Source: Ahaetulla prasina
Taxonomy: Eukaryota; Chordata; Lepidosauria; Squamata; Colubridae
NCBI RefSeq assembly: GCF_028640845.1
Contig: NC_080548.1
Span: 20,847,821 to 20,911,820, forward strand
DNA: 64,000 nt
Direction: 5' to 3'
Under the pieces are notes generated by a model that saw nothing but the letters and a program-made list of their open reading frames with translations, made no database searches and had not been told where the DNA came from. Shown in pieces: positions 34,706 through 46,254 of the stretch. Position 1 is the first letter of the stretch. Each line of letters starts with the position of its first letter. The translations under genes and the position numbers were made by a program.

Positions 34706-35395
34706 AGAATAGAATAACAGAGTTGGAAGGGACCTTGGAGGTCTTCTAGGCCAACCCCCTGCTTAAGCAGGAAACCCTACACCACTTCAGACAAATGGTT
34801 ATCCAACCTCTTCTTAAAAACTTCCAGTGTTGGAGCATTCACAACTTCTGGAGGCAAGTTGTTCCACTGATTAATTGTTCTATCAGAAAATTTCTCCTTA
34901 GTGCTAGGTTGCTTCTCTCCTTGATTAGCTTCCACCCATTGCTTCTTGTCCTGCCCTCAGGTGCTTTGGAGAATAGCTTGACTCCCTCTTTTTTGTGTCA
35001 GCCCCTGAGATATTGGAAGACTGCTATCATGTCTCCATTAGTCCTTCTTTTCATAAAATTAGACATACCCAGTTCCTGCAACCGTTCTTCATATGATTTA
35101 GCCTCCAGTCCCCTAATCATCTTGGTTGCTCTTCTCTGCACTCTTTCTAGAGTCTCCACATCTTTTTTACATCGTGGGGCCCAAAACTGGATGCAGAATT
35201 CCAAGTGTGGCCTTACCAAGGCATTATAAAGTGGTATTAATACTTCACGTGATCTTGATTCTATCCTTCTGTTTATGCAGCCTAGAACTATGTTGGTTTT
35301 TTGGCTGCTGCAGCACACTGCTGGCTCATATTTAAGTGGTTGTCCACTATGACTCCAAGATCCTTCTTACAGTTGCTACTACTGAGCGAGGTACC
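34706..35395 (-). mobile_element. CR1 LINE 3' part, longest CR1 here
   Basis: A 106 aa minus-strand frame (35318-34998) encodes '[20 protein letters not shown]' and '[20 protein letters not shown]'; further conserved C-terminal CR1 sequence follows. The 3' end faces left, at a short AGAAT run. It covers the reverse transcriptase thumb region but not its catalytic core. Confidence 0.92.
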
Positions 35396-35959
35396 ACATT
35401 TGGAATATAAGAGCACCCAGATTTTCACCCTCTTTTTTGGGGGGAAAAGGTGTGACTTATACTCCGAAAAATACTTTATATATTGGGCTGTAAGACAAAA
35501 TTTGGGGAGGTGGGGGGGGAAAATAATGTATTTGATCCTTCTTTTATGTTCTCAAATAGATAGATCTGCCTCAAATAGATAGATCTGCCACATGGTTCGT
35601 CAGAAGAAATAGTGATGCAAACATAACTACAGTAGTTTTGGAATCTACTTCCTTCTTCAAATCTTGTTCTTCAAATCATACACTGTGACGTCTGCTCTTT
35701 TCTTGCTATTACATGAATAAGCATAATAGGAAATCTTATTTCTTCTATTAGCTTATCCTTTCCATCAACACATTTCCATATTTCTTGTACATTCTCCTAT
35801 TTGAAGAGTTTCATCCTTAAAGAGAGAGAGAGAAAAAAATTACTTTGATCCCTTACAGTCTTGCCACTGAAATATGCATTCATTTTCCGAAGCAGTTTGG
35901 AGGCTGTAAAACCAATGGTGCAGTGTGAGCAGAATGGAAACACACAACTCCAAGGCTGT
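35396..35959. other. single-copy sequence with a possible MITE remnant
   Basis: 35400-35490 contains ttcaccctcttttttggggg and cttatactccgaaaaatac, which resemble ends of a known vertebrate DNA element. I cannot define its borders. Confidence 0.3.
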
Positions 35960-35964
35960 AGTTG

Positions 35965-36563
35965 TGTTCTGTCCCCCTCCCCACCTCACATAGAAGAATG
36001 CAGGAGCGAGCGTTTAACAGTCATTTATTCTACAACTGACCTGAATTTCCTTTGTGGATAAAAGACTTGGCAGCTACAGTTCAAATGCCTGCCAAGTTCC
36101 TTATCACTGTCAGAGATGGGAGTCCACTTGTCCGTAGGCCATTGCCGGGGCAGCCAAGTGTTCACAGAATAATTCCTTCACACAGTCCAGGCCTTAACTC
36201 AAAAACAACCGATCTGAAGTTCATGCTTTGTAGTTTTTGTCCGTCACAGGGGCTACAGAGCAACCTCATCCGCTTTTATCCCTTGTGGGGTGTGGCTCAG
36301 TGAGTCAGCAATCTCTGGGCCTGCCACACCTCTTCCTTTGCTGCGCATGCTTCCCCTTCCGACGCTGCCTGGGATCAATCCAAGATTGATCCTCCTCACC
36401 CTCTGTCTGTGGGGGCTCCGAAATGCCTTCTTATTGGCCTTCAGCTGGCACCTGAGGCGTTGCCAGAAAGGAGGGACCTGGAGAGGGAGGCCTTGTCGGC
36501 TCCTCCCCCTTACTCTCAGAGTCATCCTCCTCCATGAGGACAGGCTCGGGAGCCGGAGTCACA
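35965..36563 (-). mobile_element. solo LTR, family 1, 599 bp
   Basis: Perfect 5 bp target duplication agttg (35960-35964, 36564-36568). On the minus strand it starts tgtgactccg and ends ggacagaaca. Its early frame is open with an acidic EEDDSESKGEE motif, then a stop, and later a basic RQRRKGKHAQQRKR stretch. An aataaa signal lies near 36024-36029 in reverse. Confidence 0.88.
36273..36307 (-). promoter_or_regulatory. LTR core promoter: AP-1, CACCC, TATA
   Basis: On the minus strand: tgactca (36307-36301), ccacacccc (36295-36287), gataaaag (36280-36273). Same order as in 10252-10287. Confidence 0.6.
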
Positions 36564-36568
36564 AGTTG

Positions 36569-37014
36569 TGAGTATGAGCAAAGGGACTCAAATGCACAGG
36601 GCAGGTTGAGGAGAACCTCTGGAGATGTATGGTATATAGAGGACATCTTTGGAAGGAAATCTATCTATAACTTTTCAGACTCTGCCATCATGCAAACTGA
36701 ATTTTTTTCAGAATTAAGGTCAAATTATTCCAATGAGTTTTGCCGCTTTCTGGCTTCTTCTATAAGCCAACTATGAATTTTGAGTGTGCATGAATGCACA
36801 CATGCATCTGGGATGTGGTATATCGGTCCTCCGGCTTCCTTAAGCGGGCATACCTCACCTTTTCCTCCACAATCCACAATCTATATGGCATCCTTCCGCA
36901 TTCCTAAAGATGAAGGTAGATTATCATCATCCATTGTAGTCCAAGAGGTGGGGAAAATGGCTTTCTGCATGGGTTTATCTGAACATGTTGATGACTCTTA
37001 AACATTGAGTTTCT
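36569..37014. other. single-copy sequence
   Basis: Nothing recognised. Confidence 0.4.
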
Positions 37015-37103
37015 AGATAGATAGTTAGACAGACAGACAGACAGACACAGTAGATAGGTAGTTAGGTAGACAGACAGACAGACAGATAGACACAGTAGGT
37101 AGG

Positions 37104-37141
<38 letters not shown>

Positions 37142-37147
37142 CAGTAG

Positions 37148-37220
<73 letters not shown>

Positions 37221-37631
37221 GGATGGATGGATGGATGGATGGATGGATGGATGGATGGATGGATGGATGGATGGATGGATGGATGGATGGATGGATGGAT
37301 GGATGGATGGATAGATAGATAGATAGATACAGAGGTGGGTTTCAGCAGGTTCTGACCAGTTCTGGAGAACCGGTAGTGGAAATTTTGAGTAGTTCGGAGA
37401 ACCGGTAGTAAAAATTCTGACTGGCCCCGCCCCCATCTATTCTCTGCTTCCGGAGTCCCAGCTGATTGGGAGGAAATGGGGATGTTGCAGTAACCTTTCC
37501 CTGGATTGGGGAGGGAATGGAGATTTTACAGTATCCTTCCCCTGCCATGCCCACCAAGCCATGCTACGCCCACCAAGCTACACCCACAGAACCAGTAGTA
37601 AAAAAATTTGAAACCCACCACTGGATGGATG

Positions 37632-37713
<82 letters not shown>

Positions 37714-37765
37714 CGGACGAGATGGATAGGCAAGATGGATAGACTAGACTAGACTAGACAGACAG
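37015..37765. repeat. AGAC / GATA / GGAT microsatellite field
   Basis: Blocks of AGAC (37025-37140), GATA (37147-37218), GGAT (37219-37310), GATA again, then after a hAT element more GATA and AGAC to 37765. Confidence 0.95.
37330..37623. mobile_element. hAT MITE, ACCGGT family, inside a microsatellite
   Basis: Ends cagaggtgggtttc and gaaacccaccactg; it sits between gatagata and gatggatg, so the target was the array itself. The insertion must postdate at least part of the array. Confidence 0.85.
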
Positions 37766-37769
37766 ACAG

Positions 37770-38544
37770 ACAGACTACGTCTGATTGACAGATCAGGACC
37801 CTAGTTTCCTTTAAGTCTTTCACTTCTGAATCTTTGGCAGAGTTTTCTGCCTGATCTTATGCCAATGTTTAGATACAGCATTTGGTCTGGAAAGAAAAAG
37901 CTTTTAGTTGTATTGAATGGAGGCAGAGTATGCTGGAAGCTAAGCATTCTATCTTGATTCTAAACTAAATCTCTGCACCTTTAAACATACACACATACAC
38001 ACACACACAAAACCCACCCTCATTTATACTTCTTTAGTTTGACTTCGATGCTGCTAACTGAACTTTAAGTACTGAACTTAAATGATCTACTTAAAGTGAA
38101 CCACCTTGAAATTCTTGACAGCCCTAATGGAAGATAGTTACAAGGCTTTGCTGGTAATGATCTCTTCCTGGTTTCTCATCATCTCTTTAATTCTAGTGTG
38201 CTCTGTTTGCCAGGCAAGTCGTTATGGAAAAGTAAGGACAAGAATCAATCGTGGAGTTGGTTAAAGAAATGGGATGCTGATGACATTGGAAAAGGCCGAT
38301 CTCTTGCGGCTGGCTGATGACTCTTTAGTGCAGTTTTTTTTAAAAAAAAAATACTGTGCCTACTGTGCTCCCCAAAAAACCCCAACCTTTATTTGTTTTG
38401 CATTTCATGGAAAATAATTTTTCATAAGGAAGTTGAGGATGTATATATATGTATATAATGTAGATTTTACTGTTAATCCAAAGTATATAATAATGACATT
38501 GTTTGTTTGATTGTGTATTAAAAAAACTATAATAAAAATTATAC
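37770..38544. other. single-copy sequence
   Basis: A short CA tract at 37988-38008. No gene or family recognised. Confidence 0.45.
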
Positions 38545-38549
38545 ATACA

Positions 38550-38584
<35 letters not shown>

Positions 38585-38754
38585 GTTTTCTGAGGTTTTC
38601 GCGGGTGTTTGTATGTAGATCTTTGGTTATTTGGGTTTTCTCCCGCGTAAAATTGGAAGTGTCTTGGCGACGTTTCGACGAAGTCTCATTCATCATCTTC
38701 AGGCTGGTGTTTACAGCTTCGTGCTTCTAGGAGCAATGTGGACCCCTTCCAACA
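38545..38754 (-). mobile_element. Penelope-like terminal repeat candidate after (ACAT)n
   Basis: After (ACAT)n (38545-38582) the minus strand contains gaatgagacttcgtcgaaac then gtcgcc (38692-38664). This resembles a hammerhead core: TGA-A-TGAG, a three-pair stem with ttc loop, CGAAAC, GTC. Penelope-like elements are known to carry hammerhead motifs in their terminal repeats. No reverse transcriptase is nearby. Confidence 0.45.
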
Positions 38755-39219
38755 AAGTAGCATTTATAATTCCCCGGAGCCAGCCTCGTGTCACCTCCTG
38801 AGTGGCCAGCACCAGCCAGGAGGGACACGGGTCCAGTAAACATGTAGTGGCATGTACCCTCCCCAGTAGCCTGTCCACGTCCTCGGGAGCCACAGAATCA
38901 AACTCATCCCAAACAACATCAACAAGACGCGTCTCAGTCATCTCACCCGGATCATCACAATCTTGGTCCAAACTATCCCGAAGCTGAGCGATTTTATCGT
39001 ATAGATAACCACTAAACTCCTCGGCACGTCCCTGCAAGGGGTCATCCCGCCCCCCCTGAGGTAGGAGGGAGCGGGTCACCCAAAACAGGGCGGCCAGGCG
39101 GTTATCTGCCAACGCAATGAGGATGGAGACGTAGGAACACTTCGCCACCCTCAGTGCCAGTAGGTAGGTTTTCGAAAAAGACCTAACTAGTGTCCGATCA
39201 GCCTCGGAACGGCTGGACC
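38755..39219 (-). mobile_element. L2 LINE internal ORF2 fragment
   Basis: A minus-strand frame (39322-38711) carries 'SSRSEADRTLVRSFSKTYLL', 'ALFWVTRSLLPQGGRDDPLQ' and 'VVWDEFDSVAPEDVDRLLGR', collinear with the long L2 at 48685-51075 (parts 50178-50822). The fragment lacks both ends. Confidence 0.85.
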
Positions 39220-39223
39220 TCCA

Positions 39224-39604
39224 AGTTTCAGCAGGTTCTGACCAGTTCTGGAGAACTGGTAGTGGAAATTTTGAGTATTTCAAAGAACCAGTAGTAAAAA
39301 TTCTGACTGGCCCCACTCCCAATTATTCTCTGACTCCCAAGTCCCAGCTAATTGGGAGGGAATGGGGATATTGCAGTAATCTTCCCCTGGAGTGGGTTGG
39401 GAATGAAGATTTTACAGTAACCTGCCCCTGAAGTGGGGTGGGAATGAAGATTTTACAGTATCTTTCCCCTGGAGTGGGGTGGGAATGGAGATTTTACAGT
39501 ATCCTTCCCCTGCCATGCCCACCAACCATGCCCACCAAGCCATGCCACACCCACCAAGCCACACCCACAGATTTGGTAGTAAAAAAATTTGAAACCTACT
39601 ACTG
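39224..39604. mobile_element. hAT MITE, ACCGGT family, expanded
   Basis: The left tip is lost at the L2 join; the right end is gaaacctactactg. The box 'ggaatgaagattttacagta' occurs three times, making this copy longer than its relatives. Confidence 0.8.
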
Positions 39605-39895
39605 GGATGCACAGAAGACAGAGGAGAGGAGAGCACAGGAAATCTGTGGGCCGATCCTTGGGATGGAAGAGCCACTGCTGCTAATTAAGCCTCGGCCTAG
39701 TTCTGGGGATAAAAGGCAGAGGACGGAGATGAATAGATGTGGCAGACAACTATTCATTTCCCTGCCGGACAGACTTGTTAGTCTGCGGTGAAAGAGAAAC
39801 CTTTTGCCAGGGCTGCTGGTGCTCCTAATAAAGGAATCATTGATTTAACTACAGAGGGTTTGTCGAGTTTGTGGAGCGGGGTCAGGACAATCTGA
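39605..39895 (+). mobile_element. LTR-like fragment, third type
   Basis: ggataaaaggcagagg (TATA-like, near 39708) and ctaataaagg (near 39825) are spaced like U3-R-U5, and the end reads ggggtcaggaca. The left end is cut at the hAT element. Assignment is by layout only. Confidence 0.45.
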
Positions 39896-41080
39896 TTTTC
39901 TAGCCTCTGTTTCCGCTTTCCTCAGACCATCTGAAACCTTGGAAAGGAAACTGAACCACCACTATCTGGTGACAGTGGTATTGTATCGTTTGCAAATGGT
40001 TGTGTTTATTTACAGAGGGAGGGATGGTTACATTGCAAAAGCCAGAGAAAAGGGGGGGGGGAAATAGTTTTCCTGACAATCTAATAACAGAAATTATTCC
40101 TCTTCTGCACTTTTGCTGACAAATCAGCTCCTTGCAATGTCTATCACTCCACACCGTGCATTAAAAGGCATTCAGATGTCCACAAGTATTACAATTACAA
40201 AGCAATTCTGTATCTATCTTATTATTTATGATCAGACATGCCAATTTTTGCAGGCTCCAATTATGGGGGAAGGAGACTATAAATCCAGATTGCATATTAA
40301 AATGCTCGTTTGTGGCCAAAAACCCTGTTTTCTTTCACAAAGACAATTGACTTTCCAGGCTACAGGGTCTTGTCTTTAAGAAATATTTTGAAAATATCCT
40401 TTTCATCTGCAATTATCCGTCTGCCGTACGCATGCAGGCATACTATAATGTTACTGAAAAAATAATTTGAGCAATGTATTAATTTTGTACAAACAAGGCT
40501 TTCAGCCAATTATATATTCTAAATAGTTGACAAGTTGGTTTTCAGATAGTCAATTACACATCATCAAGTTTCTTGGAAGGTTTACACTGATAGTATATCA
40601 GGTAGTTGCTCACACTCTGGGAATATGAAGTTAAAAGTTTTTATTATAGCCTCAGAATTCTTGGTTGTAGTCCCTGTAAGCATGTCCAACATGGTAAATG
40701 GTGGTCGATAGCTGGTGAGCCCAAAGAAATACATGCCTAGCCATCCCAAAGTTGTCATTACCGTACCTGTGGGATTTTACTGAGCTATTTGCTACTCCGC
40801 AATAGCTCAGCCAACATAACATTCTTTAGCGTATAATACCGTTCTTTTTAGAAAAAGTTTTTCATATCTGTAATAACCAGCCTGGCTGCTAATAAGAGGC
40901 AGTGAATCAGAATTTTGTGATGGTTTATTCTGATAGCTTTCCAGAAAAAGCATAGAAGGCAAATGGGTGAGAGGATCTCAGTTTAAAAAAAAAAAAAATC
41001 CCAACACTTATTGTGTACTTTTCACAAGTCCTTTAAAAATTATTTCTCAGAATTCGTTAACTAAGTGATCTCATAAAATG
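39896..41080. other. long single-copy block, possible conserved non-coding element
   Basis: About 1.2 kb free of recognisable repeats. The stretch 40080-40560 is rich in homeodomain and octamer-like cores such as tgcaattatcc, ttacaattac and caattatggg. No open frame of interest. Confidence 0.4.
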
Positions 41081-41089
41081 AAAGTTAAT

Positions 41090-41839
41090 CAGAGGTGATT
41101 TTTAGCAGGTTCTGAACCGGTAGTGGAAATTTTGAGTAGTTTGGAGAACCGGTAAATACCCCTTCTGACTGCTCCCACCCCCATCTATTCTCTGCCTCCC
41201 GAGTCTCAACTGATTTATTTATTTATATCTTTATTTATTTATCACATTTCTATACCGCCCTTCTCCGAAGACTCAAGGCAGTTTACAGCCAAGATAAAAT
41301 CGCACAGAAACAAACGTTAAAAAACATTATTAAAAATCTAATTCAAAAATTGGCCCAATACTTTTAAAAACTAATAAAATTATAAAATAAACCCTAATAA
41401 AACCACCCATGTTAAAATTGCGATTAGGCCAACCCTGCACAATGGAACAAGAAAATCTTAAGCTCACGCTTAAAGGTCCGGAGGTCAGGGAGTTGGCGTA
41501 GCCCCAGAGGTAGCTCATTCCACAGGGCAGGAGCCCCCACAGAGAAGGCCCTCCCCCTGGGAGCCGCCAGTTGGCATTGTTTGGCTGATGGCACCCTGAG
41601 AAGGCCTCCCTATGGGAGCGCACAGGTCGATGAGAGGCTATTGGTGGCAGTAGGCGGTCCCGTAAGTAACCCGGTCCTGATCAGGAGGAAATGGGGATTT
41701 TGCAGTATCCTTCCCCTGGAGTGGGGTGGGAATGGAGATTTTACAGTATTCTTCCCCTGCCATGCCCACCAAGCTATGCCACGCCCACCAAGCCACGCTC
41801 ACAGAACCGGTAGTAAAAAAAAATTGAATCCCACCACTG
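41090..41839. mobile_element. hAT MITE, ACCGGT family, split by L2
   Basis: Outer flanks aagttaat (41082-41089) and aagtcaat (41840-41847) differ by one base. An L2 3' end (41215-41676) sits inside. Confidence 0.85.
41215..41676 (-). mobile_element. L2 LINE 3' end nested in a hAT MITE
   Basis: Minus-strand frame with the L2 C-terminal pattern 'GPSLWGLLPCGMSYLWGYAN'; hairpin tail at 41250-41285. The 5 bp ctgat occurs on both sides (41210-41214, 41677-41681), matching the interrupted hAT sequence. Order of events: hAT first, L2 second. Confidence 0.85.
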
Positions 41840-41980
41840 AAGTCAATGCCGGGGTTCTGGCAACCTCTTCAAGTGAGTCTTGGTGGCTTCAATGAGTCTT
41901 GAGATGAAAAGGATGTAAGCCAAGGACTTTCTCTAGTTAGGAGAGCTAGCTTGATAATAGATAGGTAAATAGCTACACAG
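41840..41980. other. short single-copy spacer
   Basis: No feature; it separates two hAT elements of the same family. Confidence 0.4.
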
Positions 41981-42274
41981 CAGAGGTGGGTTTCAGCAGG
42001 TTCTGACCAGTTCTGGAGAACCAGTAGCGGAAATTTTGAGTAGTTTGGAGAACCGGAAGTAAAAATTTTGACTGGCCCCGCCTCCATCTATTCTTTGCCT
42101 CCCAACTCCCAGCTGATAGGGAGGGAATGAGGATTTTACAGTATCCTTCTCCTGGAGTGGGGAGGGAATGAAGATTTTGCAGTGTCCTTCCCCTGCCATG
42201 CCCACCAAGCTATGTCACGCCCACCAAGCCACACCCACAGAACCGGTAGTAAAAATTTTGGAAACCTACCACTG
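41981..42274. mobile_element. hAT MITE, ACCGGT family, perfect target duplication
   Basis: The 8 bp ctacacag flanks both sides (41973-41980, 42275-42282). Ends cagaggtgggtttc and gaaacctaccactg. Confidence 0.92.
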
Positions 42275-42540
42275 CTACACAGGTAGACAGTTGACAGAGA
42301 CACATATATCCGGTGCCCTTTTCCTATTTTCTGAACTGCCATCATGCGTATGTAAGACATTGAAATATATTTTGTCAGAGTTTTATCACACTATTCCTTT
42401 TATTCCAAAACGGCTCAAGATTAAATTTATTTCTAAACTGTCTATTCAAAAGTAATTTATTCCATACCTGGAAGCTCCCAGGTAATGGAAGGAAACCAGG
42501 AGAAAGGTCCATTGTCACCCCAAAACACAAGCCTTTGGGA

Positions 42541-42848
42541 GAGTGATGAAATTCAATTTTTTTTTACTACCGGTTCTGTGGGCGTGGCTTGGTGGGTGTG
42601 GTGTGGCTTGGTGGACGTGGCTTGGTGGGCGTGGCAGGGGAAGGATACTGCAAAATCTCCATTCCCTCCCCACTCCAGGGGAAGGATACTGCAAAATCTC
42701 TATTCCCTCCCAGCTCTGGGGCCAGCCAGAAGTGGTATTTGCCAGTTCGATAAACTACTTAAATTTTTTATGCCGGTTCTCCGAACTGCTCATAATTTCC
42801 GCTATCGGTTCTCCAGAACCTGTCAGAACCTGCTGGATTTCACCTCTG
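42541..42848. mobile_element. hAT MITE, ACCGGT family
   Basis: Flanks ctttggga (42533-42540) and ctttgaga (42849-42856) differ by one base. The box ggggaaggatactgcaaaat is present twice, an internal tandem duplication. Confidence 0.88.
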
Positions 42849-42951
42849 CTTTGAGAATCTTTCTGAGTCTGCATTAAAACTGGGTTTACATGAAATAAAC
42901 CCAGATTGGCTTGGGAAAGCAGATCTTTATAAACAACGATATTTCCTCAAA

Positions 42952-43210
42952 GGGCCTCTGGTGGCTCAGACTGCTAAGACAGTCTGTTATTAACAGCAGC
43001 TTGCTTGCAATTACTGCAAGTTCAAGTCCCACCAGGCCCAAGGTTGACTCAGCCTTCCATCCTTTATAAGGTAGGTAAAATGAGAACCCAGATTGTTGGG
43101 GACATACAAATGGATGAAGACTATTGCTTGACATAGTGTAAGCTACCCTGAGTCTTCGGAGAAGGGCGGGATATAAATGCAAATAAAAAAAATAAAAAAT
43201 AAAAAAAAAA
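42952..43210 (+). mobile_element. tRNA-derived SINE, family A
   Basis: Head ggcctctggtggctcagact, B box gcaagttcaagtccc, core, and tail cggagaagggcgggatataa followed by an A-rich run. It faces the next SINE tail to tail. Confidence 0.85.
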
Positions 43211-43239
43211 TATTCAACTTATTTTTAAAACAAGGCTGA

Positions 43240-43525
43240 AGTAATTATTTATTTATTTATTTATTTATTTACATTTATATCCCGCCCTTCTCCGAAGACT
43301 CAGGGCGGCTTACATTGTGTAAGGCAATAGTCGCATTCTATTTGTATATTTATATACAAAGTCAACTTATTGCCCCCCCAACAATCTGGGTCCTCATTTT
43401 ACCTACCTTATAAAGGATGGAAGGCTGAGTCAACCTTGGGCCTGGTGGGACTAGAACCTGCAGTAATTGCAGGCAGCTGTGTTTACTAACAGGCTTCTTA
43501 CAGCCTGAGCCACACCACGGCCCTA
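43240..43525 (-). mobile_element. tRNA-derived SINE, family A, inverted partner
   Basis: (ATTT)n, then L2-type tail (cccgcccttctccgaagact), core, and head end cctgagccacaccacggccc. It can pair with 42952-43210 over about 250 bp. Confidence 0.85.
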
Positions 43526-44511
43526 ATGCTAGCCTTCACTCCAAAAAGCTAGTTAGAACAAAGCCAGAGAAAGTTGGGGGGCGGGGCTTGAATGCATTAT
43601 CTGCAGGGTTTCAAGAGATTGCAGAAATGCCACTAGACTCCTGTGTTTATATGTAGGTGTGCTTGCACCCATGTACCTGTTCACAAACCATTGCTCCTGA
43701 GAAGCAAGCGCAAATGAAATGCGGGGCAGAAGGAGGAAGGAGTGGGAAAGAAGAAGAGCTGAAGAAAGATGTCTACACACACGCGCCACATACAGACACG
43801 TGCACGCACAAAGCTTAGCCTGATAAAATATTTAGGACGGGCTCCTGCATTGGAATATTAAAACCCTGCATTACTTCAGCTTGCACTCTGTTGATCTTCA
43901 TTCTCCAGTGGCCTTGTTTACAGTATCTGAATTTTCAGCTGCATTTTAATAAGGCCCTGAGAGAAGGTCTGAGACACAGCGTCTCATTGAACTAACTTCA
44001 AAACCCTGGTTGGAATTCCAGAAGATGGGAAAAGGGTGGGCTGCATTCCACACGGAGAGCCCTCCTGCGCGGAGGGACTCTGGAGGCCATTAGGTGGCGC
44101 TTTTGCCAACTTTTTCCACCCAGCAGGAGGGGGGAGGAATTACCAGATGGGGGTCCATCGACTGCGAGTGCGGTGGGAGGGTTTGGCTGGTTTATTCTTG
44201 GCTGGTTTTTCTATACTTTTTGCTCTGGTTGACTCAGATGGAGATTTGGCAGTCCGCAGAGGCGAAGATTCAATGCCAGCATAATTATCAATCTGCACTT
44301 CCCGACCTCATCGTCATCAGGTGATGTAAGTGTGCAGGCGGGGGGAGTGAGGAGGAATATTGGATGGTCCACTTGCTCTGTGGATGATTGAGAGACCTAC
44401 AATGGCAAACCTGATGGTGCACATCTTGAAACTGACATCCGTGCCAGCGGTGTTCAAGGCAACTCACAATAAATCCTTAGAATGAATCAAACGCAACCCT
44501 GGTTTTAAAAG
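43526..44511. other. long single-copy block with a CTCF-like site
   Basis: No repeat family recognised between the SINE and the hAT element. 43850-43990 is even in composition and a candidate for conservation. Two overlapping frames at 44036-44324 have no domain. Confidence 0.4.
44085..44102 (+). promoter_or_regulatory. CTCF-like motif
   Basis: ggccattaggtggcgctt agrees with the vertebrate CTCF core CCAnnAGRKGGCRC at nearly every position. Occupancy is unknown. Confidence 0.5.
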
Positions 44512-44519
44512 GAATGGGC

Positions 44520-44760
44520 CGGGGTGAAATCCAAAATTTTTCCCTACCGGTTCTGTGGGTGTGGCTTAGTGGGCATGGCAGGGGAAGGATATTTCAAAAT
44601 CTCCATTCCCACCCCTCCTGGGGAAAGGATATTTCAAAATCTCCATTCCCACCCCAGTCTGGGGCCAGCCAGAGGTGGTATTTACCGGTTCTCCGAACTA
44701 CTCAAAATTTCTGCTACTGGTTTTCCAGAACCTGTTAGGACCTGCTGGATTTCACCCCTG
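44520..44760. mobile_element. hAT MITE, ACCGGT family, perfect target duplication
   Basis: gaatgggc on both sides (44512-44519, 44761-44768). Ends cggggtgaaatcca and tggatttcacccctg. It gives the clearest view of the family's borders. Confidence 0.93.
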
Positions 44761-44792
44761 GAATGGGCATGTGGATATATGTATAGATGGGG

Positions 44793-44990
44793 AGTAGAGC
44801 CAGTTTTCTGTAGTGGTTAAGTGCCAAGCTAGAAACCCAGAGAACATCAGTTCTAGTCCTGCTTTCTGCAGGAAGCCAGCTGGGTGATCTTGGGCCAATC
44901 CTTTTTTTCTCAGCCCTAGGAATGGCCAGCCACTTCTGAAGTGAGTAGTGTTGGACTTCATGGGTCCAGAGATTTCTCTAGACTAAATCT
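44793..44990 (+). mobile_element. MIR-like squamate SINE (family D)
   Basis: Reads agagccagttttctgtagtg, then 'cagttctagtcctgc' as B-box region and 'agctgggtgatcttgggcca', the CORE-type pattern. No clear target duplication. Confidence 0.65.
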
Positions 44991-45145
44991 GTTCTCTAAC
45001 ATGGTTCATGCTCACTAAACCTTGAAGCCCAACAGTGACACTGGCCGTGAAAGCCTACATCCATACACTTCTGAAATTCTACCAAGAAATCTGCAGGGAC
45101 CTGTCCAGGTAGCACCAAGAATCAATCAACACTGATTCAAAGATG

Positions 45146-45188
<43 letters not shown>

Positions 45189-45516
45189 CAATTGGAGACC
45201 GACTCAAAGCAAGGCTGGAGAACCTGCCCCACCTCAGATGTTGCAGCTGCAACCATCATCACTAAACTGGGGGAGGCTGGCAGGAGTTTAGCACACTGAG
45301 AGGTTTCATTTCCCTGCTGTAAATTATGATGGTTTTTGTTGTTGTCCTCTTTAAAAAGCAACAACAAGAACTTTGCAGGCTCCCTGGTTGCCATTGCTTG
45401 TATGTGGGTGGGTGGGAGACACCAGATTTTATGTGTTGATGTCCCCCTGAGACTGAACAGAAATGGGGAAAGCCACAAAGTCTGCAAACTTGGGGAGAGG
45501 ATTGGACACTGAAAGA
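44991..45516. other. single-copy sequence with (AC)n
   Basis: An (AC)n tract at 45148-45186; nothing else recognised. Confidence 0.5.
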
Positions 45517-45521
45517 CTAGA

Positions 45522-46116
45522 TGTCGTGTCCTACTCCCCCTCCGACAACCGGGTCTGGGAAGTCTGTATCAAGCGTGGCCACAAAGCCTCTGCAGCTTTG
45601 CCAAATTCCTTTCAGATTTCTCAGAAAGGCAGGAATCCAAGGTGTGACTTCAGCAAACCAGATGAGACTTTGCTTGACTCAAATTGCTTGACTCAAGCTG
45701 GTCTTTTATATAGGCCATGGGGTGTGGCTCCATGACTCAGCACTTATCCAGGCCTGCCCCTCCCTTCCTTCTGCTGACGTCGCCTCTCAATTCTCCGGAA
45801 ATGGGGATCCGTCCACTGTAAATTCCCCTCCTCCGGATCTGCTGCCGGCAATTCTAACACGTGGCTGGCTTCGTGCTCACACGCTGTAGGAGTGAGGTTT
45901 GTTTGTTCATTCCTGACATTCTGTCCGGGCATGGTGCCAGGGCTGGGGGCTGGAGGCATGCCAGGCCATTCCTCTTCATTATCAGTCTCTGAATCTGATA
46001 GCAGGCCCAGCAGGAGATGGGAGGGGCCCAACTGAGGAGAGGAGGGAGGGCAAGGCAGGCCCGGCAGGAGATTGGAGGGACCCGGCTGAGGAGACTAGGG
46101 AGAACGAGGCACAACA
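45522..46116 (-). mobile_element. solo LTR, family 1, 595 bp
   Basis: Perfect 5 bp duplication ctaga (45517-45521, 46117-46121). Minus strand starts tgttgtgcct and ends ggacacgaca. After one early stop, the same frame as in the sibling LTRs is open for 95 codons (46031-45744), with an acidic SDSETDNEEE motif and a basic FRRIERRRQQK stretch ending before the promoter core. Confidence 0.88.
45703..45739 (-). promoter_or_regulatory. LTR core promoter: AP-1, CACCC, TATA
   Basis: Minus strand: tgagtca (45739-45733), ccacacccc (45727-45719), tatataaaag (45712-45703). The best TATA box of the three siblings. Confidence 0.6.
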
Positions 46117-46254
46117 CTAGATAGAGCCATGATGACGAACCTATGGCATACTAGGTAGAACTTATGATGCCAGAGGTGGCACACAGAGCCCTCTGCTCTT
46201 CTGGTTTCCAGCTAGCCAGCTGGTCTTCTCAGGCACCGGAGCGCCGGAGCACTG

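Noticed and set aside
39605..39895. Full solo LTR
   Set aside because: TATA-like and polyadenylation signals are spaced correctly, but I could not find a 5' TG end or a target duplication, so it is listed only as a fragment.
44036..44324. Two overlapping frames of 76-82 aa near the CTCF-like site
   Set aside because: No domain, no matching splice signals, and two phases open at once.
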